Of a DNA stretch of 64,000 nucleotides, positions 17,269 to 26,140 are shown in pieces. This DNA comes from CBDFKJ01 sp965248805. GTDB lineage: Bacteria; Pseudomonadota; Alphaproteobacteria; UBA6615. The notes under the pieces were generated by a model. That model had not been told where the DNA came from and searched no databases. It worked only from the letters and a program-made list of their open reading frames with translations. Each line of letters begins with the position of its first letter. Position 1 is the first letter of the stretch. The DNA lies in the NCBI GenBank assembly GCA_965248805.1, contig CBDFKJ010000004.1, positions 62,001 through 126,000 of the forward strand, read 5' to 3'. A program made the translations under genes and the position numbers.

Positions 17269-17988
17269 TCATGCGGCCTCGATATAGGTTTCGAAAACGT
17301 CCGCGTAGAACCAGTTCCTGTCTTCTGCCAGTTTGTTCCAAAGTTCCTTGGGATCGAATTTGACGCAATAGGAAGGCATCGGCTCGCCAAGTCCGTCCGG
17401 TCCGGTAGAGCAGAAGTATGTGTAACTGCCGGCGTACACGAGATCGACGATCCCTGCCTTGCCCCTGAGATGGCCCGGAAGCCGGGTATGGGCGCTCGGC
17501 GGGACATCCTTCGCTCTGACTCTGTCACCTTTTTTGAATTTTGGCGTTATGTCGACATCCCGCAGGGGCGAATCACCGGTTTCCAAGTAATGGATAACCT
17601 GGTCGTCGACCGCCGGATCGCCGCCCGACGGCTTGCGAGCGTCCGGATTGGCGAGAAATTCTTTTGTCCTGGCGTCGAGTTCCTCTTGCGAAATATAGCC
17701 CTGGGAGACGAAGAATCCGGAGATGCCGCCAAGCCATTTTTCGTAATAGCGATATTTGAAGTAGTCGAAAGGATTCATCGACTCGGCACCCATGCGGAGA
17801 GAGGCCCAGGTCCATTCATCCCGAAATTTGGTCGGAACCTGGTCGATTCTGAGGTGCTTGCTCAGCCCCATCATGGCCGCGTGAATGGCGAATATGATCT
17901 TCTCCCACTGCTGGACGAATACCCGTTTTTCCGAATTCGTCAGGGAGTCGAGATTTTCAAGTCCACCGATCCCATGTTGAAGTTTCAT
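17269..17988 (-). CDS. nthB: Nitrile hydratase beta subunit
   Basis: A 239-aa protein. The N-terminal HGIGGLENLDSL replaces the usual NGIHDVGGM-type start. The helical domain contains FRDEWTWASLRMGAESMNPFDYFKYRYYEKWL, and the C-terminal SH3-like barrel has FKKGDRVRAKDVPPSAHTRLPGHLRGKAG and SYCVKFDPKELW. The beta subunit packs against alpha and completes the active site. Beta precedes alpha by 42 bp, as in the Rhodococcus high-molecular-mass cobalt enzymes. A strong Shine-Dalgarno precedes the ATG. Confidence 0.95.
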   Translation of the reverse strand: MKLQHGIGGLENLDSLTNSEKRVFVQQWEKIIFAIHAAMMGLSKHLRIDQVPTKFRDEWTWASLRMGAESMNPFDYFKYRYYEKWLGGISGFFVSQGYISQEELDARTKEFLANPDARKPSGGDPAVDDQVIHYLETGDSPLRDVDITPKFKKGDRVRAKDVPPSAHTRLPGHLRGKAGIVDLVYAGSYTYFCSTGPDGLGEPMPSYCVKFDPKELWNKLAEDRNWFYADVFETYIEAA

Positions 17989-17998
17989 AGCATTCTCC

Positions 17999-18496
17999 TC
18001 ACGTGGATTCTTTTTTGGTCAACGCGTTCGCCATGAGCTCGTGCAGGATGCCGAAGGTGGCGCCGATGACCATCGCGACAATCGCGATAAGTGTCGGGTG
18101 CGCTAGCGGGTCCGACGATATAATCGGCACGTCGAGCAAGAATCTCGTGCCCACGAGCGAGGCAAAACCCCACACGATCGCCGGCAATTTCGAAATCAGA
18201 CCGATTTTCGCGGCTTGAACCATTCCCCCGCTGCCAACGCCGACCAAGAGCGAAACGAGGTAAATGTTGTCGCCGGCAAGTTCGATCGCCAGCAAAGTCA
18301 GTGAGGCAATGCAGATGCCCGTGATGTTGGAGGCGACGGACTTTGTCCAGCCCTGCGGCCCCCCACCAAGAATGAAAAAAGAAGCCCACGCAATGAATGT
18401 CACCCACACGGGTACCGGAATGATTTCAGCTACCAACCAATTATCAATTGCACCAAGTACGATGATACCAACAGTTAAAGCTTCAGCCTGCTTCAT
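17999..18496 (-). CDS. DUF1097-like inner-membrane protein of the nitrile hydratase operon
   Basis: A 165-aa protein with about five membrane helices (LTVGIIVLGAIDNWLVAEII, VWVTFIAWASFFILGG, NITGICIASLTLLAIELAG, YLVSLLVGVGSGGMVQAAKI, LIAIVAMVIGATFGILHELM). Spacing and the conserved FFILGGGPQGWTKSVASNITG stretch fit DUF1097. It starts after an AGGAAGGAG ribosome site and ends 10 bp before the beta subunit, so it is co-transcribed. Transport of a nitrile, amide or cobalt is possible but not shown. Confidence 0.7.
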   Translation of the reverse strand: MKQAEALTVGIIVLGAIDNWLVAEIIPVPVWVTFIAWASFFILGGGPQGWTKSVASNITGICIASLTLLAIELAGDNIYLVSLLVGVGSGGMVQAAKIGLISKLPAIVWGFASLVGTRFLLDVPIISSDPLAHPTLIAIVAMVIGATFGILHELMANALTKKEST

Positions 18497-18626
18497 TCTT
18501 TTTCTCCTTCCTCAATTTCGTGTCCATGCACAGCCGGCTTTATCACCGGTAGTGGACACATGCCCCTTCCACTTGCTTCAGCCGAAATTCCCTTCGCTTC
18601 GTTTACACGTTCCTACGAGTTCACCT

Positions 18627-19917
18627 GGAGACCTCTAACAACCGGCCGATTTGGCGCGGATAAGGGTGTCCTGTTGGCCGATCCGTGCGGCGGGTGGATT
18701 TGACGGCGTTATTCGTCCGCGGTTTCGTTCTCAGCGGGGTGTTTTTTGGTCATACGGGCGGACTCATGCCATGGCGGCCCTGCGCTCATGGAAGATCAGA
18801 CGCTGGAAATTATAGGCGAGGTTGGCGAGGCCTATCTTGGTCTCGGCCCGCTTGAGCCCGATGGTCCGGACGAACAGGCTCATGCGATCCTTCTGCTGGG
18901 CGAAGACATGCTCCACATGCGCACGGACCGCTGACTTGCGGGCATTGGCCCGGGCGGTCGCCTTGGGCATGGCCCGGCCCGGCGGCTTCTTGCGGTGGAT
19001 GTGGGAGATCCGACCCTTGCCCGCCAGCCACGCCTCGTTCGCCTTCGAGCGATAGGCGCTGTCAGCCCACACGCCGGCGGCCAGATTGTCGCCGGTGACG
19101 AGCTGACGCAACATCTTGCCGTCATGGCGGGCGGCATCGGTCACCGCCGAGCCGCGGATGAAGCCGTAGGCCCGATCGATGACGGCATGATTCTTGTAGC
19201 CGAACACCGGGATCGCGATGTCGGGCATGCGCCGTTGCGACCCGGCGGGGTTCTTGCGCCGCCCGGTCTTCACCGTCCACCGCGCATCCGTGTCCTTCTG
19301 CGCCGCCTTGGCTGGCTGATCGGGCCAGACCTCGGACGCGCTCTTGCCCGCCTTGATCGCCCGCTTCTCGTCATCGCTGTGGCGCTGCTTGGGCGCCGAT
19401 ACCAACGTCGCATCGACGATCTGCCCGCCCATCGCCAGATAGCCGCACCGGCGCAATTCGCCATCGAAGGCGGCAAACAGCTTATCCATCGCCCCGGCCC
19501 GGACCAGACGCTCGCGAAAGGTCCATATGGTGTTGCGGTCCGGCGTCGGCGCTCCGAGATCGAAGCCTAGGAAGCGAAGCCAGCTCAAGCGATCGCGGAT
19601 CAGAAACTCCATCCGCTCGTCACTCACCGTGTGCCGCGCGGCCAGGATCAGAACCTTGAGCATCGCCACCGCATCGTAGGCCGGGCGGCCACCTTTCGAT
19701 CCGTCCGAATAGCCCAGCGCCGCCTCAAGCGGCGCGCGGAAAATCTTGAAGTCGACGACCTTTGCCAGCACCTCCAACGGATCACCCGTCGCCGAAAGCT
19801 TTCGAAGATGATCCGGTAAGCCGAACAGGCCAGTCTGCCTCATCAATACCCCCCTCGAATCGAACCGCCGCAGAGAATCACAACAAGGCAAAATTGGCGA
19901 GGTAAATAGAGGCGTCC
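18627..19917 (-). mobile_element. IS5-family insertion sequence (359-aa transposase type), copy 1
   Basis: A 1291-bp element with ends GGAGACCTCTAACAACCGG (18627) and, inverted, GGACGCCTCTATTTACCTCG (ending 19917). A 4-bp direct duplication ACCT flanks both ends (18623-18626, 19918-19921). It sits between cbtA and the DUF1097-like gene, separating genes that all read leftward. Confidence 0.9.
18764..19843 (-). CDS. IS5-family transposase
   Basis: 359 aa from ATG 19843; a longer frame to 19924 would cover the IS end. It starts RQTGLFGLPDHLRKLSATGD, has the DUF772 domain (SKGGRPAYDAVAMLKVLILA, RDRLSWLRFLGFDLGAPTPD) and the DDE core (GGQIVDATLVSAPKQRHSDD, GYKNHAVIDRAYGFIRGSAV, WADSAYRSKANEAWL, EHVFAQQKDRM). 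The frame is intact and nearly identical to the copy at 26214-27293. Confidence 0.92.
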   Translation of the reverse strand: MRQTGLFGLPDHLRKLSATGDPLEVLAKVVDFKIFRAPLEAALGYSDGSKGGRPAYDAVAMLKVLILAARHTVSDERMEFLIRDRLSWLRFLGFDLGAPTPDRNTIWTFRERLVRAGAMDKLFAAFDGELRRCGYLAMGGQIVDATLVSAPKQRHSDDEKRAIKAGKSASEVWPDQPAKAAQKDTDARWTVKTGRRKNPAGSQRRMPDIAIPVFGYKNHAVIDRAYGFIRGSAVTDAARHDGKMLRQLVTGDNLAAGVWADSAYRSKANEAWLAGKGRISHIHRKKPPGRAMPKATARANARKSAVRAHVEHVFAQQKDRMSLFVRTIGLKRAETKIGLANLAYNFQRLIFHERRAAMA

Positions 19918-19972
19918 ACCTCATCCGTTTCTGAGCCGATCACGACGCACAACGTCATCGATAACTCGGGCC

Positions 19973-20725
19973 TCAAGCGGTTGCTGGGGTTGCGGCCCTA
20001 TGCCCGAACGCAATCCGCCGCACCAGTTCTCCGGTCAGCACGCCGAGCAAAAGCCAGAAGACCCCCGACGAACCGAGAGAGGCGACGATGAACTGCCACT
20101 GTACGTCGTCCGGTACTAATGCCTCATGGACTGCGGGATGGGGCGCGCCGATAGCGTGCGGAAGGACGAACAGGCCGACCGCGACGATAACCCAGGTCCG
20201 CCGGGCGTAAGCAATCAAGGCCAATCCGGCCGCTGTGGCGAAGGCCGTTCCGATCCACCATATCTGGCGTGCCTCCAGTTCGGCCGCAGCGGTTCCCGGA
20301 AGCTCGGGCGGCAGGCCAAGCGCGGGAGCCAGGCTGAAGGCAACGAAGGCGGCTCCGCCCCAGGCAAGGCCGAGTAGGGCATGAACCGACCGATGGCATA
20401 CGAGCTTGTGGAGGACGAGGCCCGTAGCGAGCAGCAGACCGGCCCCGAATCCGAGCAGCACGTTCGTAACCATGGTCCAAAACGTCCTCTCGAGGCCGTC
20501 GTCCGGTGCCCAAGCTTCAGCACCGTGGTGATGCCCCGCTTCGAGCGGGTGTTCTTGCACCGTCCCATGGGCATGGCCCAAGGCGATGGCCTCACCACCC
20601 CCGGCGCCTTCGAAGGTTTCGGCATACAAAATTAGATGAATTGATGATGACAATTGCACGGCCGTCATAACGATACCGGTGATAGTGCCCGCGATCAGGG
20701 CAACCATAAGAATACGATTCAACAT
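19973..20725 (-). CDS. cbtA: CbtA-family cobalt transporter subunit
   Basis: 250 aa from ATG 20725 with about five to six membrane helices, starting LNRILMVALIAGTITGIVMT. A His-rich loop (GHAHGTVQEHPLEAGHHHGAEAW) lies after the first helix. The pattern GLERTFWTMVTNVLLGFGAGLLL and the C-terminal LLLGVLTGELVRRIAF fit CbtA. CbtA and CbtB form a predicted cobalt uptake system, usually tied to B12. Here it lies on the same strand as, and upstream of, a cobalt-type nitrile hydratase, which suggests it feeds cobalt to that enzyme. It is 38 bp downstream of cbtB. Confidence 0.9.
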   Translation of the reverse strand: MLNRILMVALIAGTITGIVMTAVQLSSSIHLILYAETFEGAGGGEAIALGHAHGTVQEHPLEAGHHHGAEAWAPDDGLERTFWTMVTNVLLGFGAGLLLATGLVLHKLVCHRSVHALLGLAWGGAAFVAFSLAPALGLPPELPGTAAAELEARQIWWIGTAFATAAGLALIAYARRTWVIVAVGLFVLPHAIGAPHPAVHEALVPDDVQWQFIVASLGSSGVFWLLLGVLTGELVRRIAFGHRAATPATA

Positions 20726-20763
20726 CCGACTCTCCCCGAAACCCGCCTCATGCGCGACCCAAC

Positions 20764-20955
20764 CTAATGGCAGGGAAACGCCATGACGTGGCGGCTGTCG
20801 TGAGCCATGTTGTGAGTTTCCTGCGGGCCTGCGAAGCCAACCGCGAAAAAAATAAAAAGGCCCAGTAATGTTGCAAACGCGATCGCAGGCAATGCCTCCG
20901 CCACCTCGTTTGCGCTGGTTTTCGGGAACTCCAGGCCAAATAGGGCTATCCTCAT
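20764..20955 (-). CDS. cbtB: CbtB-family cobalt transporter subunit
   Basis: A 63-aa protein with one membrane helix (AIAFATLLGLFIFFAVGFAG) and the signature His-rich C-terminus HNMAHDSRHVMAFPCH, probably the metal-binding site. It directly precedes cbtA, as in known cbtBA pairs. No convincing cobalamin riboswitch was found in the about 160 bp upstream. Confidence 0.92.
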   Translation of the reverse strand: MRIALFGLEFPKTSANEVAEALPAIAFATLLGLFIFFAVGFAGPQETHNMAHDSRHVMAFPCH

Positions 20956-21116
20956 TTCTCACTCCTCAGATTTTCGAGTACTTCTCGATAGGCAGTGATT
21001 TTATCTGCGTCAAGAAAATTCCCGAGTTGTCGGTTTAAGGCTCATAAGGCTTATCCCCTTGGCTCCTGACCTTGCCCCCGTTGCCCCACAAGGGTCAAAT
21101 GCAGAACGGACTCAAG

Positions 21117-21279
21117 CTAGCGCCGGCTGAGAATGGCCAGGCCGAGGCGGCATTCCGCCGCGCGCAGCAGCACTAGGCCACCTTCGGAGGAGATCAGGCC
21201 GCCGTCGAAGGCAGCGCGCACTTTCTGCCTTGCGCCGAACGGCTGGAAGATCGAAGGGAAGAAGGCTATCGTCGGTCAT
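21117..21279 (-). pseudogene. IS1380-family transposase N-terminal fragment
   Basis: On the minus strand from ATG 21279: TDDSLLPFDLPAVRRK, then after a frameshift KVRAAFDGGLISSEGGLVLL and RAAECRLGLAILSRR before a stop at 21117-21119. This is the conserved start of IS1380-type transposases. The rest of the element is gone. Confidence 0.65.
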
Positions 21280-21420
21280 GGTGGGCGTGGCGTCTTCGTT
21301 GTCCGGAAAAAATGTCGCTTCGACAACAAATTTCTACGCCAGATCAACCGATTACGCTATCTTCGCCAACCCAAATTCAGGACCGAATCGAATAATCCGG
21401 GCTAGGCGCTGTTTACAAAA

Positions 21421-21935
21421 TGACCGCGCGTAGCCGTTTGCGGATGGTGGCGAGATGAAGGATGTCGGGGAAGGATCGTGCCAGCTTGTCATAACGGGTG
21501 GCGACGGCGCGGTTGATCTTGAGGTGGCCGAACGTGCGCTCGAAGCGGTTGCGCTCGCGATAGATGCGTCGGTTCCAACGGATTTTGGTCCTGCGATGGG
21601 AACGCGGCGGGATGGCGGCGCGGATGCCATTGTCGCGCAGCGCGCTGCGGATCGCGTCGGTGTCGTAGCCCTTGTCGGCGAGCAGATTAGGCAGGGCGTG
21701 CTTCGGCGAGCGGGGTCATCGAACGCCGTGCAGTCCGCCGCTTCGCCGTCGGTGAGGTGGAAGACGAGTGGGATGCCTCGGGCATCACTGAGACAATGAA
21801 CCTTACAGGTGAACCCGCCCCGCGAGCGGCCAAAAGCCTGTTGGCGAGTTCCCCTTTTGCGCCGGCTGCCGAGACATGGCCTCGGACCGTCGTTGAGTCC
21901 ATGCTGCGGCGGGAGTTGTTCGCCATCGCCTACCA
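21421..21935 (-). pseudogene. IS5-family (IS427-like) transposase remnant
   Basis: Homology is spread over frames: MDSTTVRGHVSAAGAKGELA, GRSRGGFTCKVHCLSDARGI, then NLLADKGYDTDAIRSALRD and finally FPDILHLATIRKRLRAVIL before the stop near 21421. The N-terminus is cut by IS1182 copy 2 at 21936. At least two frame changes make it inactive. Confidence 0.75.
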
Positions 21936-23387
21936 GCCCGTTGACGAAGTCCGGCGTGTCTGATTCTGTCTGAACATAGAGATTTAGACGGGCGTCGTGC
22001 GATGGCATTGAGACGACAGAGCGAGGTTCAGGGTGACCTCGTGGTGACATGGGCGGAGATGCCGCGTTCGCCTGGACACGCGTTTTCCGACCGGCTGCAT
22101 GAGTTGCTGACCGAGTCTGGCTTTGACGGCTTCGTGGAGGCGACGTGCAAGCCATATTACGCACCTCGGATGGGGGCTCCTTCGCTGCCGCCGGGGCGTT
22201 ATTTCCGGATGCACATGATCGGCTATTTCGAGGGCATCGGCAGCGAGCGCGGCATCGCTTGGCGCTGTTCGGATTCGCTGTCGCTTCGCGCGTTTCTGCG
22301 GTTGGCGAACCGGGACAAGGTTCCCGATCATTCCTGGTTGTCGAAGACGCGCGGCCGGCTGCCGCACGAGGTCCATGAAAAGGTTTTCGACTGGGTTCTG
22401 GCTCTCGTCGCCGCGCGCGGTCTGGTGAAGGGCGAGCGGATCGGCGTCGACGGCTCGACGATGGAAGCCAACGCCGCCCTGCGAGCCATCGTGCGGCGCG
22501 ATAGCGGCGAGACCTATCGCGAGATGCTGACGCAAATGGCGAAGGAGAGTGGCGTCGAAACGCCGACGATCGACGACCTCGTCCGGCTCGATCGCCGGCG
22601 GAAGGGCAAGAAGCTTTCGAACAAGGATTGGACGAGCCCGACCGATCCTGATGCGAAGATCGCGCGGATGAAGGACAGCACCACGCATCTGGCCTACAAG
22701 CCCGAGCACGCGGTCGATCTCGACACCGGCGTCATCGTTGCGGCACCGATCTATCCAGCCGATGAAGGCGACACGACGACTTTGCCTGGGACGCTGGAGG
22801 CGGCCGCGCGCAACCTCGCCGAGGTCGGCCTGGCTCCAACACGGGCAGAGCCCTGCAGTCTCGTTGGCGACAAGGGCTATCATTCACGCGAGGGGCTGAA
22901 AGACCTCGACGGCGGCGTCTGGAAAACGCGGATCTCCGAGCCGGAGCCCGCCAACGGCTATCTGCGCTGGCATGGCGACCAGGCGGCACGTCAGGCTGTC
23001 TACGCCAACCGGGCGCGATTGAAGTCCGGCGTCGCGCGGAACGCCATGCGCAGGCGCGGTGAGATGGTCGAGCGCAGCTTCGCCCATGTCCTCGACCGTG
23101 GCGGCATGCGCCGCGCGTTGCTGCGGGCGCGCGAGAACGTCCACAAACGCTACCTGATCCATGTCGCCGGGTTCAATCTCGGCATTCTGATGCGCGCGCT
23201 GTTCGGATCAGGCACGCCGAGGGAGGCTGCGAGTGCAAAGAGCACCCTTTTGTTCGTTATTCAGTTCGATGCTGCCCTGGCGATCGCCATCGTGGCGAAC
23301 ATCGAAGGCAAACCAGCCATGCTCGTTATCATCATCATCGTCGCCCCCGAAACCGATTGATCAAAGCGCGACTTCATCACCGGGCTG
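21936..23387 (+). mobile_element. IS1182-family insertion sequence, copy 2
   Basis: A 1452-bp near-identical copy of the elements at 8054 and 23650, in the opposite orientation to both. The ends are CAGCCCGTTGACGAAGTCCG at 21936 and the inverted CAGCCCGGTGATGAAGTCGC ending at 23387. It is inserted into an IS427-like remnant. Confidence 0.9.
22002..23360 (+). CDS. IS1182-family transposase
   Basis: A 452-aa intact transposase, almost identical to the other two copies (for example Ser instead of Gly in KDSTTHLAYKP and ETD instead of KTD at the end). Same DUF772 plus DDE layout. The near identity points to recent transposition. Confidence 0.92.
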   Translation: MALRRQSEVQGDLVVTWAEMPRSPGHAFSDRLHELLTESGFDGFVEATCKPYYAPRMGAPSLPPGRYFRMHMIGYFEGIGSERGIAWRCSDSLSLRAFLRLANRDKVPDHSWLSKTRGRLPHEVHEKVFDWVLALVAARGLVKGERIGVDGSTMEANAALRAIVRRDSGETYREMLTQMAKESGVETPTIDDLVRLDRRRKGKKLSNKDWTSPTDPDAKIARMKDSTTHLAYKPEHAVDLDTGVIVAAPIYPADEGDTTTLPGTLEAAARNLAEVGLAPTRAEPCSLVGDKGYHSREGLKDLDGGVWKTRISEPEPANGYLRWHGDQAARQAVYANRARLKSGVARNAMRRRGEMVERSFAHVLDRGGMRRALLRARENVHKRYLIHVAGFNLGILMRALFGSGTPREAASAKSTLLFVIQFDAALAIAIVANIEGKPAMLVIIIIVAPETD

Positions 23388-23411
23388 CTAAATGGGAAAG
23401 ATTGAGCGACA

Positions 23412-23621
23412 ATGGCGAAGTTGCGCTTTGCGACGGTACAGCGTTCTTTTTTGGATGCCGGCGAAGGCGGGATGATGGTGACAGCCCGCCATGTTTACGA
23501 GGGCTATCTTGATGCGCTGCACTCATGTCTTCAGTCGTTCTGTCGGCTCGGCGACATGCCATTCGATCCAGCGCAAAGGCTGATGGATCTAGATGCAGAT
23601 CCGACCTATACCGGCTTGTAG
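23412..23621 (+). CDS. Short hypothetical ORF between two IS1182 copies
   Basis: A 69-aa ORF (AKLRFATVQRSFLDAGEGGM at the start, FDPAQRLMDLDADPTYTGL at the end) filling most of the 262-bp stretch between IS1182 copies 2 and 3. It looks like real protein in composition but has no family I recognise. It may be the tail of a gene whose 5-prime end was lost at the IS. Confidence 0.35.
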   Translation: MAKLRFATVQRSFLDAGEGGMMVTARHVYEGYLDALHSCLQSFCRLGDMPFDPAQRLMDLDADPTYTGL

Positions 23622-23649
23622 AACGTTTGACTCGTTAAAGTCCTGTTAG

Positions 23650-25103
23650 CAGCCCGGTGATGAAGTCGCGCTTTGATCAATCGGTTTTGGGGGCGACGAT
23701 GATGATGATAACGAGCATGGCTGGTTTGCCTTCGATGTTCGCCACGATGGCGATCGCCAGGGCAGCATCGAACTGAATAACGAACAAAAGGGTGCTCTTT
23801 GCACTCGCAGCCTCCCTCGGCGTGCCTGATCCGAACAGCGCGCGCATCAGAATGCCGAGATTGAACCCGGCGACATGGATCAGGTAGCGTTTGTGGACGT
23901 TCTCGCGCGCCCGCAGCAACGCGCGGCGCATGCCGCCACGGTCGAGGACATGGGCGAAGCTGCGCTCGACCATCTCACCGCGCCTGCGCATGGCGTTCCG
24001 CGCGACGCCGGACTTCAATCGCGCCCGGTTGGCGTAGACAGCCTGACGTGCCGCCTGGTCGCCATGCCAGCGCAGATAGCCGTTGGCGGGCTCCGGCTCG
24101 GAGATCCGCGTTTTCCAGACGCCGCCGTCGAGGTCTTTCAGCCCCTCGCGTGAATGATAGCCCTTGTCGCCAACGAGACCGCAGGGCTCTGCCCGTGTTG
24201 GAGCCAGGCCGACCTCGGCGAGGTTGCGCGCGGCCGCCTCCAGCGTCCCAGGCAAAGTCGTCGTGTCGCCTTCATCGGCTGGATAGATCGGTGCCGCAAC
24301 GATGACGCCGGTGTCGAGATCGACCGCGTGCTCGGGCTTGTAGGCCAGATGCGTGGTGCCGTCCTTCATCCGCGCGATCTTCGCATCAGGATCGGTCGGG
24401 CTCGTCCAATCCTTGTTCGAAAGCTTCTTGCCCTTCCGCCGGCGATCGAGCCGGACGAGGTCGTCGATCGTCGGCGTTTCGACGCCACTCTCCTTCGCCA
24501 TTTGCGTCAGCATCTCGCGATAGGTCTCGCCGCTATCGCGCCGCACGATGGCTCGCAGGGCGGCGTTGGCTTCCATCGTCGAGCCGTCGACGCCGATCCG
24601 CTCGCCCTTCACCAGACCGCGCGCGGCGACGAGAGCCAGAACCCAGTCGAAAACCTTTTCATGGACCTCGTGCGGCAGCCGGCCGCGCGTCTTCGACAAC
24701 CAGGAATGATCGGGAACCTTGTCCCGGTTCGCCAACCGCAGAAACGCGCGAAGCGACAGCGAATCCGAACAGCGCCAAGCGATGCCGCGCTCGCTGCCGA
24801 TGCCCTCGAAATAGCCGATCATGTGCATCCGGAAATAACGCCCCGGCGGCAGCGAAGGAGCCCCCATCCGAGGTGCGTAGTATGGCTTGCACGTCGCCTC
24901 CACGAAGCCGTCAAAGCCAGACTCGGTCAGCAACTCATGCAGCCGGTCGAAAAACGCGTGTCCAGGCGAACGCGGCATCTCCGCCCATGTCACCACGAGG
25001 TCACCCTGAACCTCGCTCTGTCGTCTCAATGCCATCGCACGACGCCCGTCTAAATCTCTATGTTCAGACAGAATCAGACACGCCGGCCTTCGTCAACGGG
25101 CTG
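23650..25103 (-). mobile_element. IS1182-family insertion sequence, copy 3
   Basis: A 1454-bp copy facing copy 2 across 262 bp, with ends CAGCCCGGTGATGAAGTCGC at 23650 and the inverted CAGCCCGTTGACGAAGGCCG ending at 25103. The flanks are TTAG and CTAT. Its right end truncates the DUF5131 phage gene. Confidence 0.9.
23677..25035 (-). CDS. IS1182-family transposase
   Basis: A 452-aa intact transposase. It differs from copy 1 by single substitutions such as FFDRLHE for FSDRLHE and CGLVGDK for CSLVGDK. Same domains as the other copies. Confidence 0.92.
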   Translation of the reverse strand: MALRRQSEVQGDLVVTWAEMPRSPGHAFFDRLHELLTESGFDGFVEATCKPYYAPRMGAPSLPPGRYFRMHMIGYFEGIGSERGIAWRCSDSLSLRAFLRLANRDKVPDHSWLSKTRGRLPHEVHEKVFDWVLALVAARGLVKGERIGVDGSTMEANAALRAIVRRDSGETYREMLTQMAKESGVETPTIDDLVRLDRRRKGKKLSNKDWTSPTDPDAKIARMKDGTTHLAYKPEHAVDLDTGVIVAAPIYPADEGDTTTLPGTLEAAARNLAEVGLAPTRAEPCGLVGDKGYHSREGLKDLDGGVWKTRISEPEPANGYLRWHGDQAARQAVYANRARLKSGVARNAMRRRGEMVERSFAHVLDRGGMRRALLRARENVHKRYLIHVAGFNLGILMRALFGSGTPREAASAKSTLLFVIQFDAALAIAIVANIEGKPAMLVIIIIVAPKTD

Positions 25104-25718
25104 CTATGTCCGCAACATACGTTTCAGGTGCTGACCAAGCGTCCGGAGCGGGCGAAGGATTACCTCAGCGTCGGCGCCACGTGCATTCGTGTCGGCATCC
25201 GATATGAAGCGGAGCGATTGTTTGGCATTGATCCCGGTGCGATGACAAAGCCTCTGCCCAACGTATGGCTCGGCGTCAGCGTCGAGGATCAGGCGCGGGC
25301 GAACGAGCGCATCCCGCTGTTGCTGGAAACGCCGGTTGCTGTGCGGTTCGTCTCGGCGGAGCCGCTGCTGGCGCCGGTGGCAATATTCGACATGGACGGC
25401 CCGGTAGATGTGCCGGACGGCGTGCCATCGCCGATCCATTGGGTGATCGCAGGCGGCGAGTCCGGCCCCGGCGCGCGGCCGCCGATGCACCCGGAATGGG
25501 CGCGATCGCTCCGCGACCAGTGCCAGGCGGTTGGCGTGCCGTTCTTCTTCAAGCAATGGGGCACGTGGGTGCCGAACGATGCCGCGTTCCGCGCCGACGT
25601 CGTGCCTAGCGCCGTGCGTCATCCGTGGGGCCGGTGTCAGCCGGCGATGGCCCATGTCGGCAAACGTCTCGGCGGCCGCCACCTGGACCGCAGGACGTGG
25701 GACGAGTACCCGCAATGA
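25104..25718 (+). pseudogene. DUF5131 (phage Gp37/Gp68) protein, 5-prime truncated
   Basis: The frame reads in from the IS1182 end: HTFQVLTKRPERAKDYLS, LPNVWLGVSVEDQARANERI, RFVSAEPLLAPV, WVIAGGESGPGARPPMHPEW, and PFFFKQWGTW. These are the conserved middle and C-terminal blocks of DUF5131, a family related to radical-SAM-like proteins and frequent in phage early regions. The N-terminal third is missing because IS1182 copy 3 inserted there. It is the first recognisable gene of the integrase-proximal prophage segment. Confidence 0.85.
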
Positions 25719-25948
25719 CGGAATGCCCCTGGTGCACGGTGGAGTTCGCGCCGGCAAGGCGCGGCGCCTATGCCAAGCGGTTCTGCTCAGCCGGGTGCCG
25801 CAACCAGTTCAACTCAGCAAAGCGAAGGTTCATTGATGCGCTCATGCGCGATGGCGACAGAGTGATCCGCGAATGGAATGCCGTTTCCGCGTCGTGCACG
25901 ACGGCTGGAGTGCCACCCGAGCCTTCCGGGGTGGGTGAGTGGCCATGA
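25715..25948 (+). CDS. Small phage zinc-ribbon protein
   Basis: A 77-aa protein from ATG 25715, overlapping the stop of the DUF5131 gene. Four cysteines (CPWC near the start, then FCSAGC about 17 residues on) form a likely zinc site, followed by NQFNSAKRRFIDALMRDG, a pattern seen in small phage zinc-finger proteins. A DNA- or RNA-binding role is possible. Confidence 0.6.
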   Translation: MTECPWCTVEFAPARRGAYAKRFCSAGCRNQFNSAKRRFIDALMRDGDRVIREWNAVSASCTTAGVPPEPSGVGEWP

Positions 25949-26140
25949 ACGCCTCGCGCGTCGCAGCGACGGAATTTCGGCGATGACCGCGCGCCGCTCC
26001 GACCTCAGCGATCTCCCGGACTGGCCCCGGCTGCTGTCGCGCGAGCAGGCCGCGGCCTATGTCGGCATCTCGGTCAACACGCTGGAAAGCCGCATTGGCG
26101 ATCCGTTTCCAGAACCGATCAGGATAGGCGGGAGGAGGCT

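Noticed and set aside
20956..21116. Possible cobalamin riboswitch upstream of cbtB
   Set aside because: On the minus strand there is a GGTCAGGAGCC similar to the B12 box, and a CACTGCC, but they are in the wrong order and spacing for the conserved cobalamin riboswitch core. I could not fold a convincing structure.
23388..25103. Composite transposon formed by IS1182 copies 2 and 3
   Set aside because: The enclosed 262 bp has no clear cargo gene and the outer flanks (CTAC and CTAT) do not form a proper shared duplication, so independent insertions are as likely.
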